This document shows positions 1 through 9,689 of a DNA stretch of 64,000 bases, piece after piece. The notes under the pieces were generated by a model. The model searched no databases, had not been told where the DNA came from, and saw nothing but the letters and a program-made list of their open reading frames with translations. The translations under genes were made by a program, and so were the position numbers. Each line of letters begins with the position of its first letter. The stretch's first letter is position 1. Origin of the DNA: Haloarcula japonica DSM 6131 (lineage in GTDB: Archaea; Halobacteriota; Halobacteria; Halobacteriales; Haloarculaceae); the NCBI RefSeq assembly GCF_000336635.1, contig NZ_AOLY01000009.1, positions 241,593 through 305,592 of the forward strand. Reading direction: 5' to 3'.

Positions 1-4
1 TCAG

Positions 5-23
5 AGATGTGTATAAGAGACAG
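5..23 (+). other. Tn5/Nextera mosaic-end adapter remnant (not genomic)
   Basis: The 19 bases are identical to the Tn5 transposase mosaic end used in Nextera libraries (AGATGTGTATAAGAGACAG). Bases 1-4 (TCAG) resemble the end of the Illumina read-2 adapter with one mismatch. Genomic sequence therefore starts at about base 24, and the window begins at a contig end. Translating through the adapter gives the well-known artefact peptide (M/V)YKRQ. Confidence 0.95.
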
Positions 24-3000
24 TTACAGACGGTTCGGTATCAAGAGAACGGCCACCAGGTCGGCTACCAGGGAGGGGGTGTCTGGCGGATGACCGAGTC
101 AGGTGCGACGATGTCGTCGCCTCCAGCAGTGAGCTACGACGAAGGGGCGCTGTCGGTCTCGTTCGCGAATATCTCCGGGCAGCAGATCAAAGGGAGTTCG
201 GTCGAGATTCGGTCGAACGCGACGGCCAAGCGGTCACACGAAGCAGCACTGCAGATGGCCCTGTTCACTGATGCGTCCTACGAGGACGCACGAACCGGCT
301 CAATTTCGCCACCCAGTTATGAGTGTCCCCCGTCGCAGGTCGCTAACGCGACGTTGACTATCGAAAATAGTAGTTATGCCCGCGCGTGGGCGGATTGGGC
401 GCGGAGCACTTACGATGACCAGTACGTCACTGTGACACCGGCCTCGGCTGAGCCGGGTGAAACGATTCACATACGCTTTGCACTCGGTGACGTGTCCGAT
501 TCGAAGTTCGCAGTAGATAACATTACCGTGCAGTCAGACCCTTCGAATCCCGGCCAGGCGACCGTCTCAGCCACGGTCACCAACACTGGCGGGCTGAAAG
601 ACACTCAGACCATTACATTGAAACACAATCGCTCGGGGGCGCCGAGCGAGGCGACACAGACGGTCACGCTCAGCGGCGGGGAATCTATCGCTGTGAGTGA
701 CACGGTCGACATCGCAGTCGCGAAGCCACACAACTTCACCGTCGAGTCAGACCACGATACTGCCTTTGAGAGAATCGTGTATACGACTGTGCCCGGTACG
801 CCGTCGTTGGATATCACAGGCAGTTCGATGCCAGCGACGGCGCGGCTGAATCAGGTCCCGTCGGCGACGGTCACGGTCACGAACAACGGGGAAATGACCG
901 CGGATCAAGAGGTCGTGTTTCTGGTGAACGGTTCCGTGAACGCGACGCGGAACGTGATGGTCGATCCGGGACAGAGTCGGACCGTCGACTTCGGCCCGTC
1001 GATGCCGACCGACGAGAACGGAACGTACGACCTGGAGGTCAAGACGGAGGATGATACATACTCACAGCCCAGCGATGACGGGAGCTATTTCATTGTTGGC
1101 GATTCCGGTGTCTTCGAAGTTGCGTCAGTTTCACCCCCCGGCGGGGTAGAGAGCGGTGAGACGGCGACTATTGGGGCGACAATTAAAAACACTGGGGACA
1201 TTCGCAGCACCAGCTCCGTCAAGATACATATCAAGGACGAGTCGGGGGCTGAAGTAGACTCAAAAAGCAGGGACCTTACCCTCAATGGAACTAGGAACGG
1301 GGCAGAGGAAGAGACAATAACCCTCACCAGTGGCTCACTCACTGCCCCTTCGTACAGCAATTATACCTATCTCGTAGAGACACCGAATGACGCCGTCAAC
1401 GGGACGTTCACTGTTGGCGCATCGGCCCCACCGGTGTTTGACATCACCAGTGTCAGCGTCGATAATCCAGTCAGACCGGAGAACAAGACGAAGGTTAGTT
1501 TCACTGTTAGCAACACTGGTGGAGCGCCAGATACCCAGACGCTTCACATTAGCAGAGACTGGGGTGCTAACAAGTCATCTGAGGTACAGCTTGACCCAGG
1601 TAAGGATAAGACGTTCACACAGACGTTTGCGACTCCGTCTGAAGAAGGACTCTATCGTCTGGACTTTACCACCGAAAACCAGACCGCCTGGCGGATGTTG
1701 AATGTACAGCAGGATGCGGCTGTCGAACGTGACGGCGAGGGGGGTCTTACCACTACGAAAAGAGTCAACGCATCAATTGAACTCAAAGGGGCCGAGCTTG
1801 AAAGCAGTGGCACCGAGTATATTTCTCACAGTCGCGTAGAGATGTCGCTGGTCGTCGAAAACCAGTCTGGAACGTATCAGATGCCACTGTGGCGTGATGC
1901 CGGGAACTACTTCGAGAACGGGGACGTGAATGGTCCATACGCCGAACGACGACTCATTAATCGTACGTATGCTAACCCATATGAGTACTCGAAAACCTTC
2001 GAAGAGAATTCGACTTTTTCCATTGTCGCCGCGTCGTACTACTGTGATGGTCACACGAAAACCGACGTGACGTTCGAGATAGATCAGAGCGAGTACGATA
2101 CCTATCGATGCAGCGACCCGGACGGAGTCCGTATCTCGATCAGCGACCCTGAGAACAGTCAGAACGTGGACATCCTGGGTGATGGGGAGCGGATACCCGG
2201 ATACGGCCAGGCATACCCAGAACAGCGTAACCTTGCGGATATGCTTGGCGAGCAACGACTCAACGAGACTGAAGACAGCGATAACGCAACTCTCTCCCTC
2301 GCTGACGGTGAACGCGTGTTCCTCTATGAACTCTCAACGGAGAATGCAAGCCCCGAAAACGCATACAGCAGTAATGACCCGGACTACAACGACGCAATGG
2401 CATTATTCAGAGTGAACTCTATCGAGGAGTCTATCTCACAGCCAAAGTTCAGGATTGTCGACGTTGACGCCCCTGCCCGTGTTGATGAGACGAATGCGTA
2501 CGTGACGGCAACCGTGAAAAACGTCGGTGGCGGGTCCGGTAACGCGACGCTCACAAGTACCTTTGATGGAAACGAATCCGGTGCGGAGACAAAACAAATC
2601 GGGCCGAACGGGACAAAACAGTTCACCTTCATCTTCGGGACCGACAGCAAGCCGACAGAACAGTCGTACCCGTACAAGATCTCCCTGTCTGACGAATCCA
2701 AGGAGTGGGGCGGAAATATCTACGTCGGCGAGCGGGACGAGCAATTCATGCAGGTCGATTCAGTCAGGGCCCCGAGTGCAATCAACAGTTACGAATCCGC
2801 CAACACTACGATTACCATCACAAACGTCGGTGACGAGGCCGGAATTGCCGAAATTAAACTCTACACAAAGAACACCGACGAAGCAAGTCCGACGTTCACA
2901 GAATCTGACTCTGCGACAACCGCGTTGCTCACAAACGGAGATACAGAGCAACTAAACCTCAGCATGCCGACCGACCGCGGCAACTACACGTACTACGTGC

Positions 3001-3491
3001 AGACGCGGAACAGCACGTCAGCAATGCAGTCGTTCTTTGTCGGCCGGTCGAATGTCGTGGTGAACGACACGCAGGGTGTCAATATCGGCGCAGAAAAATA
3101 CAACACTTCAACGCTCATCGAACGCCGCGGCGATGCACAGCGGATGACCGTCGAAGTGTTTAATAATGGTACGGTCGGTGACGAGCGAGAAGTGAACCTC
3201 ACTATTAAGAACAAGAGCGACGGGTCGACCGTGTTCACAGGTTCTACAAACGTCACAGCCGGTAGCGGCGACCTGCGAGATGTCGACAAGTACCCGGCCT
3301 GGGCAGGTTATGATACTGATCTTGATCCCGGCTACTACACGTACAACGTGACAGTACACAACCACACGGCCAGCAGACCAATTGATACTGCGACGGGTGA
3401 AATTTATCTCAAAGAAGTCGACCAAAGTGGCGCAACCACTAACGACTCACCCATCTCGATTGACTCCGATACGATCACAATCGGTAGTTAA
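24..3491 (+). CDS. 5'-truncated secreted/pilin-like protein with CARDB-type repeats
   Basis: The open frame runs in from the contig edge for about 1155 codons. Any start before base 24 lies in adapter sequence, so the true N-terminus (signal peptide or membrane anchor) is missing. The first 110 residues resemble the haloarchaeal DUF7289/pilin-like family (G-G-V-W-R followed by a 'SPP' segment). The rest is a chain of about seven Ig-like CARDB-type modules, each with recurring T-V-x-N-x-G and 'G(Y/T)Y' edge strands, for example near residues 180, 270, 370, 480, 820, 910 and 1020. There are many N-x-S/T sequons and few cysteines, as expected for an N-glycosylated surface protein. No C-terminal anchor is visible. 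It is convergent with the ribosomal stalk operon. The exact role is unknown. Confidence 0.75.
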   Translation, partial: LQTVRYQENGHQVGYQGGGVWRMTESGATMSSPPAVSYDEGALSVSFANISGQQIKGSSVEIRSNATAKRSHEAALQMALFTDASYEDARTGSISPPSYECPPSQVANATLTIENSSYARAWADWARSTYDDQYVTVTPASAEPGETIHIRFALGDVSDSKFAVDNITVQSDPSNPGQATVSATVTNTGGLKDTQTITLKHNRSGAPSEATQTVTLSGGESIAVSDTVDIAVAKPHNFTVESDHDTAFERIVYTTVPGTPSLDITGSSMPATARLNQVPSATVTVTNNGEMTADQEVVFLVNGSVNATRNVMVDPGQSRTVDFGPSMPTDENGTYDLEVKTEDDTYSQPSDDGSYFIVGDSGVFEVASVSPPGGVESGETATIGATIKNTGDIRSTSSVKIHIKDESGAEVDSKSRDLTLNGTRNGAEEETITLTSGSLTAPSYSNYTYLVETPNDAVNGTFTVGASAPPVFDITSVSVDNPVRPENKTKVSFTVSNTGGAPDTQTLHISRDWGANKSSEVQLDPGKDKTFTQTFATPSEEGLYRLDFTTENQTAWRMLNVQQDAAVERDGEGGLTTTKRVNASIELKGAELESSGTEYISHSRVEMSLVVENQSGTYQMPLWRDAGNYFENGDVNGPYAERRLINRTYANPYEYSKTFEENSTFSIVAASYYCDGHTKTDVTFEIDQSEYDTYRCSDPDGVRISISDPENSQNVDILGDGERIPGYGQAYPEQRNLADMLGEQRLNETEDSDNATLSLADGERVFLYELSTENASPENAYSSNDPDYNDAMALFRVNSIEESISQPKFRIVDVDAPARVDETNAYVTATVKNVGGGSGNATLTSTFDGNESGAETKQIGPNGTKQFTFIFGTDSKPTEQSYPYKISLSDESKEWGGNIYVGERDEQFMQVDSVRAPSAINSYESANTTITITNVGDEAGIAEIKLYTKNTDEASPTFTESDSATTALLTNGDTEQLNLSMPTDRGNYTYYVQTRNSTSAMQSFFVGRSNVVVNDTQGVNIGAEKYNTSTLIERRGDAQRMTVEVFNNGTVGDEREVNLTIKNKSDGSTVFTGSTNVTAGSGDLRDVDKYPAWAGYDTDLDPGYYTYNVTVHNHTASRPIDTATGEIYLKEVDQSGATTNDSPISIDSDTITIGS

Positions 3492-3670
3492 GGCCGCAGC
3501 AGACCCGTTTTGTGATGCAGTCATGCTCGTGTGTCAGACGGTACACGCTGCACTGACCAGTCATGGCTCAGCATAATCGTACAATAGAGACACAGCTATC
3601 GGCAGTGCCAGTATCGATACCTCTCACAGTCGAGCGCACGCAAAGAAAAGCTGAGCTGTATTGAGCCGAG

Positions 3671-4018
3671 TTAGCCGAAGAGTTCGCCGAGGCCTTCGCC
3701 GCTTGCCTCGTCGTCTTCGTCGTCATCGTCGTCGCCGCCGTCGTCGGCAGCCTCTTCTTCGGCTTCCTCGTCGGCCTCATCGGCCTCGTCGGCGTCACCC
3801 TCTGCGGGCGCGGCCGCGCCACCGCTGGCCGGCACCGGTGCCGCAGCGGCCTGGTCGACGGCCTCCTCGATGTCGACGTCCTCGAGGGCGGCGACGAGGG
3901 CCTTGACGCGGGACTCCTCGACGTCGACGCCTGCGGCGTCAAGCACGTCGGTGAGGTTGTCTTCGTTGATTTCTTCGCCCGATTCGTTCAGGATGAGTGC
4001 AGCGTATACGTATTCCAT
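3671..4018 (-). CDS. rpl12: Ribosomal protein P1 (archaeal L12)
   Basis: This is the 115-residue archaeal stalk protein, which binds the P0 C-terminus as dimers and recruits translation factors to the 50S subunit. The N-terminal dimerisation helices ([10 protein letters not shown]...) are followed by an Ala/Pro/Gly hinge near residues 58-70 and a very acidic Asp/Glu tail. It ends in GLGELFG, the halophile form of the conserved P-protein C-terminus. It is the last gene of rpl1-rplP0-rpl12, 17 nt after rplP0. The 3' end converges on the truncated surface-protein gene across about 180 bp. Confidence 0.97.
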   Translation of the reverse strand: MEYVYAALILNESGEEINEDNLTDVLDAAGVDVEESRVKALVAALEDVDIEEAVDQAAAAPVPASGGAAAPAEGDADEADEADEEAEEEAADDGGDDDDDEDDEASGEGLGELFG

Positions 4019-4035
4019 TGTTGTAGTGTGAGTTG

Positions 4036-5082
4036 TTAGAACATCTCTCCGAGTGCGTCGCCGGCGTCGCCGTCATCGTCGTCCTCGTCGGCCTCGTCAG
4101 CCGCGTCGGAATCGGCGTCCGCCTCGTCCTCGGATGCGGTGTCCTCGTCTTGGTCGTCAGTCGGTTCCTCTGTCGCCACGTCGGCCTCGACACCCTGGAG
4201 CTCCTCCGGGAGTGCCTCTTCGTCATCAATCTGTGAGGCGAGGGCACGGACCTGTGCGTCAGCCTTGCTCACGAGGTCAGGCACGACCTCGGGGTCCTCG
4301 ATGGCAGCCTGGAGCGCGAGGCTCTTGGCGTTGCCACGAGCGGACTGGAGCATCGTCGGGGCCGTCGTCGCGGTCGGGTAGTCGGCGTTGACCGAGAGAT
4401 TGAACGCTCGGCTGGCAGCCGCCTGGATGTCGCTCCGGTACTCGTCGACGTCGAGTTCCAGTTCCGCGGGTTCGAACAGCACACCGTCGGCGAAGACGGC
4501 GCGAAGGTCGAGACCGACCTCCTTCGGTTCGATACCGAGTTCGTTCAGAACGTTTGCGAGTTCCTGAGAGACTTCCTCGCCGGTGTCAAGCACCGTCGAG
4601 TCGGAAAGGACCTGAATGGAGCCTTCCTGAATGCGTGCGTCAGCACCCACGCTCTGGAGTTCGCCGACGAACGGACCGGGGTCGACGCCAGTGTCGCCTT
4701 CCGGGATCACGATGTCGTTCGGGGCCACCTCACCGGCACCGATGGGTGCGGGCGTCTTGGAGGCCTCGAGTTCCTGAAACAGCGAGAACGGGTTATCGTC
4801 GGTCCCGATGAGCCCGACCTGTCCGGTGATGTAGCTGTTGAGGTCTTCGAGTCCGTCATCGACTTCGTCGAGTGCACGCTCAAGGAGCGTGTTTCGGGAG
4901 ACGCGGAGTTCGGCGGTCCCGTGCAGGTCGCGTCGCATGTCCTGCAGCTGCCGGGACGGGATCCCGGCGATGTTGACGACGCCGACGCTCTCGTAGGACT
5001 CGATCATGTCCACGATGGCGTCGACCTCTTCCTGCTTCCACTCGGGGATGGTCTCGGTCTTGCGTTCGGATTCGGCGCTCAT
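4036..5082 (-). CDS. rplP0: Ribosomal protein P0 (uL10)
   Basis: The 348-residue acidic stalk base binds 23S rRNA and L11 and carries P1 dimers. The N-terminal L10 domain (residues 1-110, with the [12 protein letters not shown] segment) is followed by the archaeal insertion domain, helical P1-binding spines and an acidic C-terminal tail ending in DALGEMF, matching the P1 tail. The ATG lies one base after the rpl1 stop and has a strong Shine-Dalgarno (GGAGGTG) 8 nt upstream inside rpl1. This indicates translational coupling in a tricistronic mRNA. Confidence 0.97.
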   Translation of the reverse strand: MSAESERKTETIPEWKQEEVDAIVDMIESYESVGVVNIAGIPSRQLQDMRRDLHGTAELRVSRNTLLERALDEVDDGLEDLNSYITGQVGLIGTDDNPFSLFQELEASKTPAPIGAGEVAPNDIVIPEGDTGVDPGPFVGELQSVGADARIQEGSIQVLSDSTVLDTGEEVSQELANVLNELGIEPKEVGLDLRAVFADGVLFEPAELELDVDEYRSDIQAAASRAFNLSVNADYPTATTAPTMLQSARGNAKSLALQAAIEDPEVVPDLVSKADAQVRALASQIDDEEALPEELQGVEADVATEEPTDDQDEDTASEDEADADSDAADEADEDDDDGDAGDALGEMF

Positions 5083-5083
5083 A

Positions 5084-5722
5084 TCAGGCCACCTCCATCG
5101 CAGGCCCCATCGTCGTCTTCACGTAGACAGTGTCGATGTTGAGTGGGCCCTTCTCGAGGTCCGCGTGCAGACGGCGGAGGATGACGTCGATATTGTCTGA
5201 GATGTCTTCGGCGGACATGTCCTCCGCGCCGACCCGCGTGTGGAACGTTCGCCGTTCCCCGCTGCGGAGCTGCACGGTGTTTTTCATGCGTTCGATGACC
5301 TCGACGACGTCGTCGTCGGGGTCGAGCGGTTCCGGCATCTTCCCACGCGGACCGAGGACGGTCCCGAGGTAGCGACCGATGTCCTGCATCAGATCCTTCT
5401 CCGCAATGAAGAAGTCAGTGTCATCGGCGAGATCCTTGGCGGCGTCGTCGTCGCCACCCAGTTCCTCGAGTTCGTCCTCGTCGAGTACGTCGTCTGCGAC
5501 TTCCTCGGCACGGAGGGCGGTTTCGCCCTCGGCGAAGACCACGATAGTGGTCTCCTGACCGGTGCCAGCAGGAAGCACGACGGACTCGTCGACGCGGTTC
5601 GACGGGTCGTTAAGATCTAAGTCGCGCAGGTTCACAGCGAGGTCGACCGTTTCGCGGAAATTCCGCTCAGGTGCGTCCTCGAGTGCGCGCGAGACTGCGT
5701 TCTCTATTTCTTGATCTGCCAT
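5084..5722 (-). CDS. rpl1: Ribosomal protein L1 (uL1)
   Basis: This 212-residue L1 stalk protein binds helices 76-78 of 23S rRNA. The typical domain II loop [10 protein letters not shown] and the segment [15 protein letters not shown] are present. It heads the rpl1-rplP0-rpl12 unit and has its own promoter about 90 nt upstream, separate from rpl11. The start ATG has GGAGGTG just upstream, inside a leader hairpin. In archaea L1 is known to repress its own mRNA by binding such a leader (see the separate entry). Confidence 0.97.
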   Translation of the reverse strand: MADQEIENAVSRALEDAPERNFRETVDLAVNLRDLDLNDPSNRVDESVVLPAGTGQETTIVVFAEGETALRAEEVADDVLDEDELEELGGDDDAAKDLADDTDFFIAEKDLMQDIGRYLGTVLGPRGKMPEPLDPDDDVVEVIERMKNTVQLRSGERRTFHTRVGAEDMSAEDISDNIDVILRRLHADLEKGPLNIDTVYVKTTMGPAMEVA

Positions 5723-5731
5723 TGTTCACCT

Positions 5732-5758
5732 CCGTAGTACGCCAATCGGCTTCTACGG
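5732..5758 (-). promoter_or_regulatory. Putative L1 autoregulatory leader hairpin
   Basis: On the minus strand CCGTAG pairs with CTACGG. This encloses an asymmetric internal loop (AA opposite GTA) and an inner GCC-GATT-GGC hairpin. The distal strand runs directly into the Shine-Dalgarno of rpl1, so folding or L1 binding would mask the ribosome site. An L1-binding mRNA leader resembling the 23S L1 site is established for haloarchaeal and methanogen L1 operons; here it is inferred from structure and position only. Confidence 0.65.
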
Positions 5759-5810
5759 GTCAGTGAAACAGGCGGATGCCTGTCTCGTGCGGGTAGACGC
5801 CAATGCGACA

Positions 5811-5816
5811 CTTAAA
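5811..5816 (-). promoter_or_regulatory. TATA element of the rpl1-rplP0-rpl12 operon
   Basis: The minus strand reads GGGTTTAAGTG about 90 nt before the rpl1 ATG. Transcription would start about 25 nt downstream, giving a leader of roughly 65-75 nt that contains the L1-type hairpin. Confidence 0.6.
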
Positions 5817-5959
5817 CCCGTCGAACCAGCACAAGGACCGCTGACGGGCGTGTTTCCGGTTCGCAGGGGCCAGCCGTTGACGGGGATCCAGCCGACAGTG
5901 CAGTGGCTCAGTAGCGTCGAAAGCAAGGAAAACACACGCCAGTCGCACAGCAGTCCGAC

Positions 5960-6448
5960 TTACGCCTGTGCTTCGGCCGCGAACACGTCGTCGTACTCGC
6001 CTGCGTCGATGCGTTCCTTGAACTCGCGTGGGTTCTCGCCTTCGATGGTGACACCGAGAGAGGTACACGTCCCGACGACCTCCTTCGCGGCGTTCTTCAG
6101 GTCGTAGGAGAGCAGGTCGGGATGCTTCTGCTCGGCGATCTGCTTGACCTGATCGACGGAGAGGTCAGCGACGAAGTCTTCTTGGGGCTCGCCGCTGCCG
6201 GTCTCGAAGCCGGCCTCGTCCTTGATGAGTTCGGCCGTCGGCGGGACACCGACTTCGATCTCGAAGGAGCCGTCGTCGTCGTACTCGACGGTAACGGGGA
6301 CTTCGGTGCCGTCGAACGCTGCCGTCTGGTCGTTGATCTCCTGTACGACTGCCTGCACGTCCACTGGTGTCGGGCCGAGTTCCGGACCGAGCGGCGGGCC
6401 AGGGTTGGCCTCTCCACCGGGAACGAGGACTTCGATAGTTCCAGCCAT
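5960..6448 (-). CDS. rpl11: Ribosomal protein L11 (uL11)
   Basis: This 162-residue protein binds the GTPase-associated centre of 23S rRNA beside P0. The N-terminal PGGEANPGPPLGPELGPTPV loop is diagnostic of L11, and the C-terminal rRNA-binding domain (residues 75-140) ends near GTCTSLGVTIEG. It is separated from rpl1 by 237 bp holding an independent promoter, so L11 is probably transcribed alone. Its own TTTAAA box lies about 25 nt upstream of the ATG, which predicts an almost leaderless mRNA. Confidence 0.97.
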   Translation of the reverse strand: MAGTIEVLVPGGEANPGPPLGPELGPTPVDVQAVVQEINDQTAAFDGTEVPVTVEYDDDGSFEIEVGVPPTAELIKDEAGFETGSGEPQEDFVADLSVDQVKQIAEQKHPDLLSYDLKNAAKEVVGTCTSLGVTIEGENPREFKERIDAGEYDDVFAAEAQA

Positions 6449-6471
6449 ACATAGTGGAATCCTCGCGGCAG

Positions 6472-6477
6472 TTTAAA
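6472..6477 (-). promoter_or_regulatory. TATA element of rpl11
   Basis: TTTAAA on the minus strand is centred about 26 nt before the rpl11 ATG, the normal spacing for a leaderless haloarchaeal transcript. Confidence 0.6.
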
Positions 6478-6587
6478 GGATTGCGTTTCACGGATCGCTG
6501 CGTGAGGCCTCCACACGCACGAACGCTCACCGTTTAGAACCAACAAACAGGACAGCCAGCGTACCAAAGAATAGGTTCCCCGCCGGC

Positions 6588-6788
6588 TCAAGCGAACGTC
6601 ACGCCGTGCCGTGCGAGGAAATCGCTTGCGTCTTTGATTTCGACCGGGGAGCCGATGATCCGAACCTGTTCACCTTCCTGATGAACGCTCACGGTGAACC
6701 GCTGTTCCAACTCCTCGCGAATTCCGTCGAGCGCACCAACTGGCAGCAGTATCTGCGTGCTGTCGCGGAACCGACTCGCCGCTCCCAT
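6588..6788 (-). CDS. Small conserved haloarchaeal protein (VNG_1110C-like)
   Basis: This is a 66-residue soluble protein with no membrane segment or cysteine. The fold looks alpha/beta: an N-terminal strand, helix GIREELEQRF, then strands VSVHQEG and VRIIGSP, ending in ASDFLARHGVTFA. From memory, a family with this character sits beside the L11-L1-P0-P1 genes in Halobacterium (VNG_1110C family); function unknown. The ATG at 6788 is preferred because a CTATAGGG-like TATA element lies about 28 nt upstream. An in-frame GTG at 6797 is the alternative start. Confidence 0.75.
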   Translation of the reverse strand: MGAASRFRDSTQILLPVGALDGIREELEQRFTVSVHQEGEQVRIIGSPVEIKDASDFLARHGVTFA

Positions 6789-6947
6789 TATCGACACATG
6801 ACGCAGGATACCCTATAGGTGTGTCGAATTACATGAGTGATGTTTGACTATTTCGAACGGTAGGGCTTCACCGTTCATGCATACCGAAGGGCTGGCCTCG
6901 GCGAGGGAAGAAAGCCTTATTCGGTGCGAGGGGCCGACATACATCTA

Positions 6948-8057
6948 ATGGGGCTCGAAGAGGAGATTCAGGAACTCGAAGACGAAATCGCCAGCACTCC
7001 CTACAACAAGTCTACAGAGGCCCATATCGGTCGGCTGAAGTCCAAGCTCGCGGAGAAAAAGGAGAAACTCGAACAACAGGCCTCCTCGGGCGGCGGCGGT
7101 GGCTACGGCGTCGAGAAACACGGTGACGCGACCGTCGCGCTCGTCGGGTTCCCCAGCGTCGGGAAGTCGACGCTGCTGAACGCCCTCACCAATGCCGAGT
7201 CCGAGACCGGCGCGTACGAGTTCACGACGCTCGACGTGTATCCGGGGATGCTCAAGCACAAGGGGGCGAACATCCAGATTCTCGACGTTCCCGGGCTCAT
7301 CGAAGGGGCGGCTGGCGGCCGCGGTGGCGGCAAGGAAGTGCTGTCCGTCGTCCGGACCGCCGACCTCATCGTCTTCCTCATCTCCGTCTTCGAGATCGAC
7401 CAGTACGACCGACTCAGCGAAGAACTGTACAAGAACAAGATCCGACTTGACCAGGACCCGCCGTGGGTCAACGTCCGGAAGAAGGGTAAAGACGGGATTT
7501 CGGTCAACACGGCCACCGGCGTCGAACTTGACGACGAGACAGTCAAAGCCGTCCTGCGCGAACACGGCTACGTCAACGCCGACGTGACCATCGGCGAGCA
7601 GATCGACATCGACCAACTCATCGATGGTGTAATGGACAACCGCGTCTATCTGCCGTCTCTTGTCGCCGTTAACAAGGCCGACCTCATCGAGCCAGATTAC
7701 CTCCCTAAGGTTGAAGACGAACTCCGAGAGCGGGATATCGACCCCGAAGAAGCGATCTTCATCAGCGCCGAGGAAGAAAAAGGGCTGGATAGCCTCACCG
7801 AACGCATCTGGGATGAACTGGGCCTTATCCGAATATACATGGACAAGCCGGGCCGGGGCATCGACCGCGAAGAGCCGCTGATACTCCGCGAGGGCAATAC
7901 CGTCGACGACGCCTGCGAGAAACTCGGCGGGAGCTTCGACGAGCGCTTCCGGTTCGCTCGTGTAACCGGCCCGAGTGCCAAGCACGACGAACAGCAGGTC
8001 GGGCGCGATCACGAACTCGCAGACGAGGATATCCTGCGGATCGTCGCCAATCGTTAG
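6948..8057 (+). CDS. drg: Drg-family (OBG/HflX superfamily) GTP-binding protein
   Basis: This 369-residue TRAFAC-class GTPase is the archaeal counterpart of eukaryotic DRG1/2, which act with ribosomes or RNA. An N-terminal coiled helix (residues 1-45, with Lys/Glu repeats) and a Gly-rich linker lead to G1 GFPSVGKST, G2 around TTLDVYPG, G3 DVPG, G4 NKAD and a C-terminal TGS domain (about 290-369, ending DEDILRIVANR). The ATG at 6948 is chosen over an upstream in-frame start at 6924 because a CCTTATT box 28-33 nt upstream fits a leaderless transcript. Confidence 0.95.
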   Translation: MGLEEEIQELEDEIASTPYNKSTEAHIGRLKSKLAEKKEKLEQQASSGGGGGYGVEKHGDATVALVGFPSVGKSTLLNALTNAESETGAYEFTTLDVYPGMLKHKGANIQILDVPGLIEGAAGGRGGGKEVLSVVRTADLIVFLISVFEIDQYDRLSEELYKNKIRLDQDPPWVNVRKKGKDGISVNTATGVELDDETVKAVLREHGYVNADVTIGEQIDIDQLIDGVMDNRVYLPSLVAVNKADLIEPDYLPKVEDELRERDIDPEEAIFISAEEEKGLDSLTERIWDELGLIRIYMDKPGRGIDREEPLILREGNTVDDACEKLGGSFDERFRFARVTGPSAKHDEQQVGRDHELADEDILRIVANR

Positions 8058-8143
8058 GTTGTCGCGCACCGGCTCACACGCGCACACGAGATTACAGGAC
8101 AAAAAGTAGATGCGTTCATGCGTGTGGAGCCCTGCGACCAGAT

Positions 8144-8584
8144 ATGGACCGCGGTCCCCGACGCCGTCTTATCACCGTCGTCGTTGCTGGCCTCGTCCCC
8201 TGGACAGTGGTGCTAATCGGGGCGGAACTGACGCTCGTCTTCTCCTTTGGCCTGTTCAATACGAACCCGCCGGAGCTGCTCTCGGTCTACAGCTACTTCG
8301 TCCGGTTCACCGAAACACTCCCGCAGTTCATCGAATCCTGGGGCTCGGGCGTTCTGCTGTACGCGTTTGCCCTGACCAGCGCCATTGGTGGCGTCACCTG
8401 GCGCGAGGACGTTCGGCTCACCGCCCTCGCACTCACTGGTGCGGGTCTGACACAGTTTCCCGTGTTTCTGGGATTCAACAGGCGGCTCAACTACGTGGCT
8501 GTCCCGGTCGGTTCCTTCGTTCTCCTGACTGTAGTTTGGTGGTACTACCTACCAGCGATCCGCGGCGACTCGACGACGCGATGA
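8144..8584 (+). CDS. Conserved haloarchaeal four-helix membrane protein
   Basis: This 146-residue protein has four hydrophobic segments (about residues 9-31, 57-80, 85-105 and 115-135) and short charged ends. It resembles a small haloarchaeal membrane family (possibly TIGR04206) of unknown function. It overlaps a spurious in-frame N-terminal extension of the next gene, but its hydrophobic pattern is clearly that of a real protein. No catalytic motif is visible. Confidence 0.7.
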   Translation: MDRGPRRRLITVVVAGLVPWTVVLIGAELTLVFSFGLFNTNPPELLSVYSYFVRFTETLPQFIESWGSGVLLYAFALTSAIGGVTWREDVRLTALALTGAGLTQFPVFLGFNRRLNYVAVPVGSFVLLTVVWWYYLPAIRGDSTTR

Positions 8585-8655
8585 CTTTGATACCGAATCC
8601 GGACGGAACCACCTGTGGCGGTAGCCTTTTCGGCCGCTCGCACTTTGTGCCGTGT

Positions 8656-9408
8656 ATGTGGTCACTCGATCATACGATGATGCGCGTTGAGGATCTGGAC
8701 GCGTCGCTGGACTGGTACCAGACACATTTCGACTACGAAGAGAAAGGCCGCTGGGAGGCCGACACCTTCACCAACGTCTTCCTCGGTCCGGAGAACGTAC
8801 ACGACGAGGGGGCGCTGCTCGAACTCACCTACAACCACGACGGGCGTTCGTACACGATGGGCGACGCGTGGGGACACATCGCCGTCCGCTGTGACGACGT
8901 GTACGAGGCCTACGACGAGCTGATGGACGCCGGTGTCGAGGACTACCGCGACCCGGACTCCTGTGGCGGCTCATACGCCTTCGTCACGGATCCCGACGGC
9001 CACGAGATCGAAATCGTCGAGCGGGACCACGGCGCGAAGTGGTCCCTCGACCACACCATGATCCGTGTCGAGGATGCCGAACAGGCTATCGGCTGGTACA
9101 CCCGGAAGCTCGACTACGACCTGTTCCGACGCGAGGAGTTCGACGACTTCGCGCTGTACTTCCTCAAACCCGAGGACGCCCCCGATGAGGCGATGTCAGT
9201 CGAACTCACCTACAACTACGACGGTCGGTCCTACGAACTCGGCGATGCGTGGGGACATCTCGCGGTCCAGACTGATGACCTCCACGACGCGTGGGAGACG
9301 CTGATGGGGCGCCACGCCGAGGACTACCGCGACCCCGAGAGCTGTGACGACCGCTATGCGTTCACCAAAGACCCCGACGGCCGCGAAATCGAAATCGTGA
9401 CGAACTGA
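8656..9408 (+). CDS. Tandem VOC-domain protein (glyoxalase I-like)
   Basis: This 250-residue protein is made of two vicinal-oxygen-chelate domains (1-125 and 131-250). Each begins WSLDHTM(M/I)RVED and ends D-P-D-G-(H/R)-E-I-E-I-V. The repeats share (Y/E)LGDAWGH(I/L)AV and carry the His/Glu metal-ligand positions of lactoylglutathione lyase. It would isomerise the methylglyoxal-glutathione(or other thiol) hemithioacetal; haloarchaea use gamma-glutamylcysteine, so the true substrate is open. The open frame extends upstream to 8110, but that part overlaps the previous gene and has no family similarity, so the start is set at 8656. Confidence 0.85.
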   Translation: MWSLDHTMMRVEDLDASLDWYQTHFDYEEKGRWEADTFTNVFLGPENVHDEGALLELTYNHDGRSYTMGDAWGHIAVRCDDVYEAYDELMDAGVEDYRDPDSCGGSYAFVTDPDGHEIEIVERDHGAKWSLDHTMIRVEDAEQAIGWYTRKLDYDLFRREEFDDFALYFLKPEDAPDEAMSVELTYNYDGRSYELGDAWGHLAVQTDDLHDAWETLMGRHAEDYRDPESCDDRYAFTKDPDGREIEIVTN

Positions 9409-9689
9409 CGGCACTGGCCGGTAGTGGCCGCTCTCACTCCTCCTCTCTTCTCACGCAGTAGCTATCAGACAGTGATCCTTCCGCGGAGTCGTTCCTGAGA
9501 CGGCAGTCAGAGTCTGTGAACTTTGGTATCTCAGGCCATTGGAATCAGCTCCAATATGTACAGCTGCGCCGTCAGACGTTCGAATGTTGGTCCTATTCTA
9601 GACTACAATTGTCTTATACCACACCTAACCACCACTGACGGCGCTCTGGGCTTGAATATTCATGACAGTCAGATTTTCTTACCACAAAA

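Noticed and set aside
8110..8655. 182-codon N-terminal extension of the VOC protein
   Set aside because: It overlaps the membrane protein gene in another frame and has no domain character.
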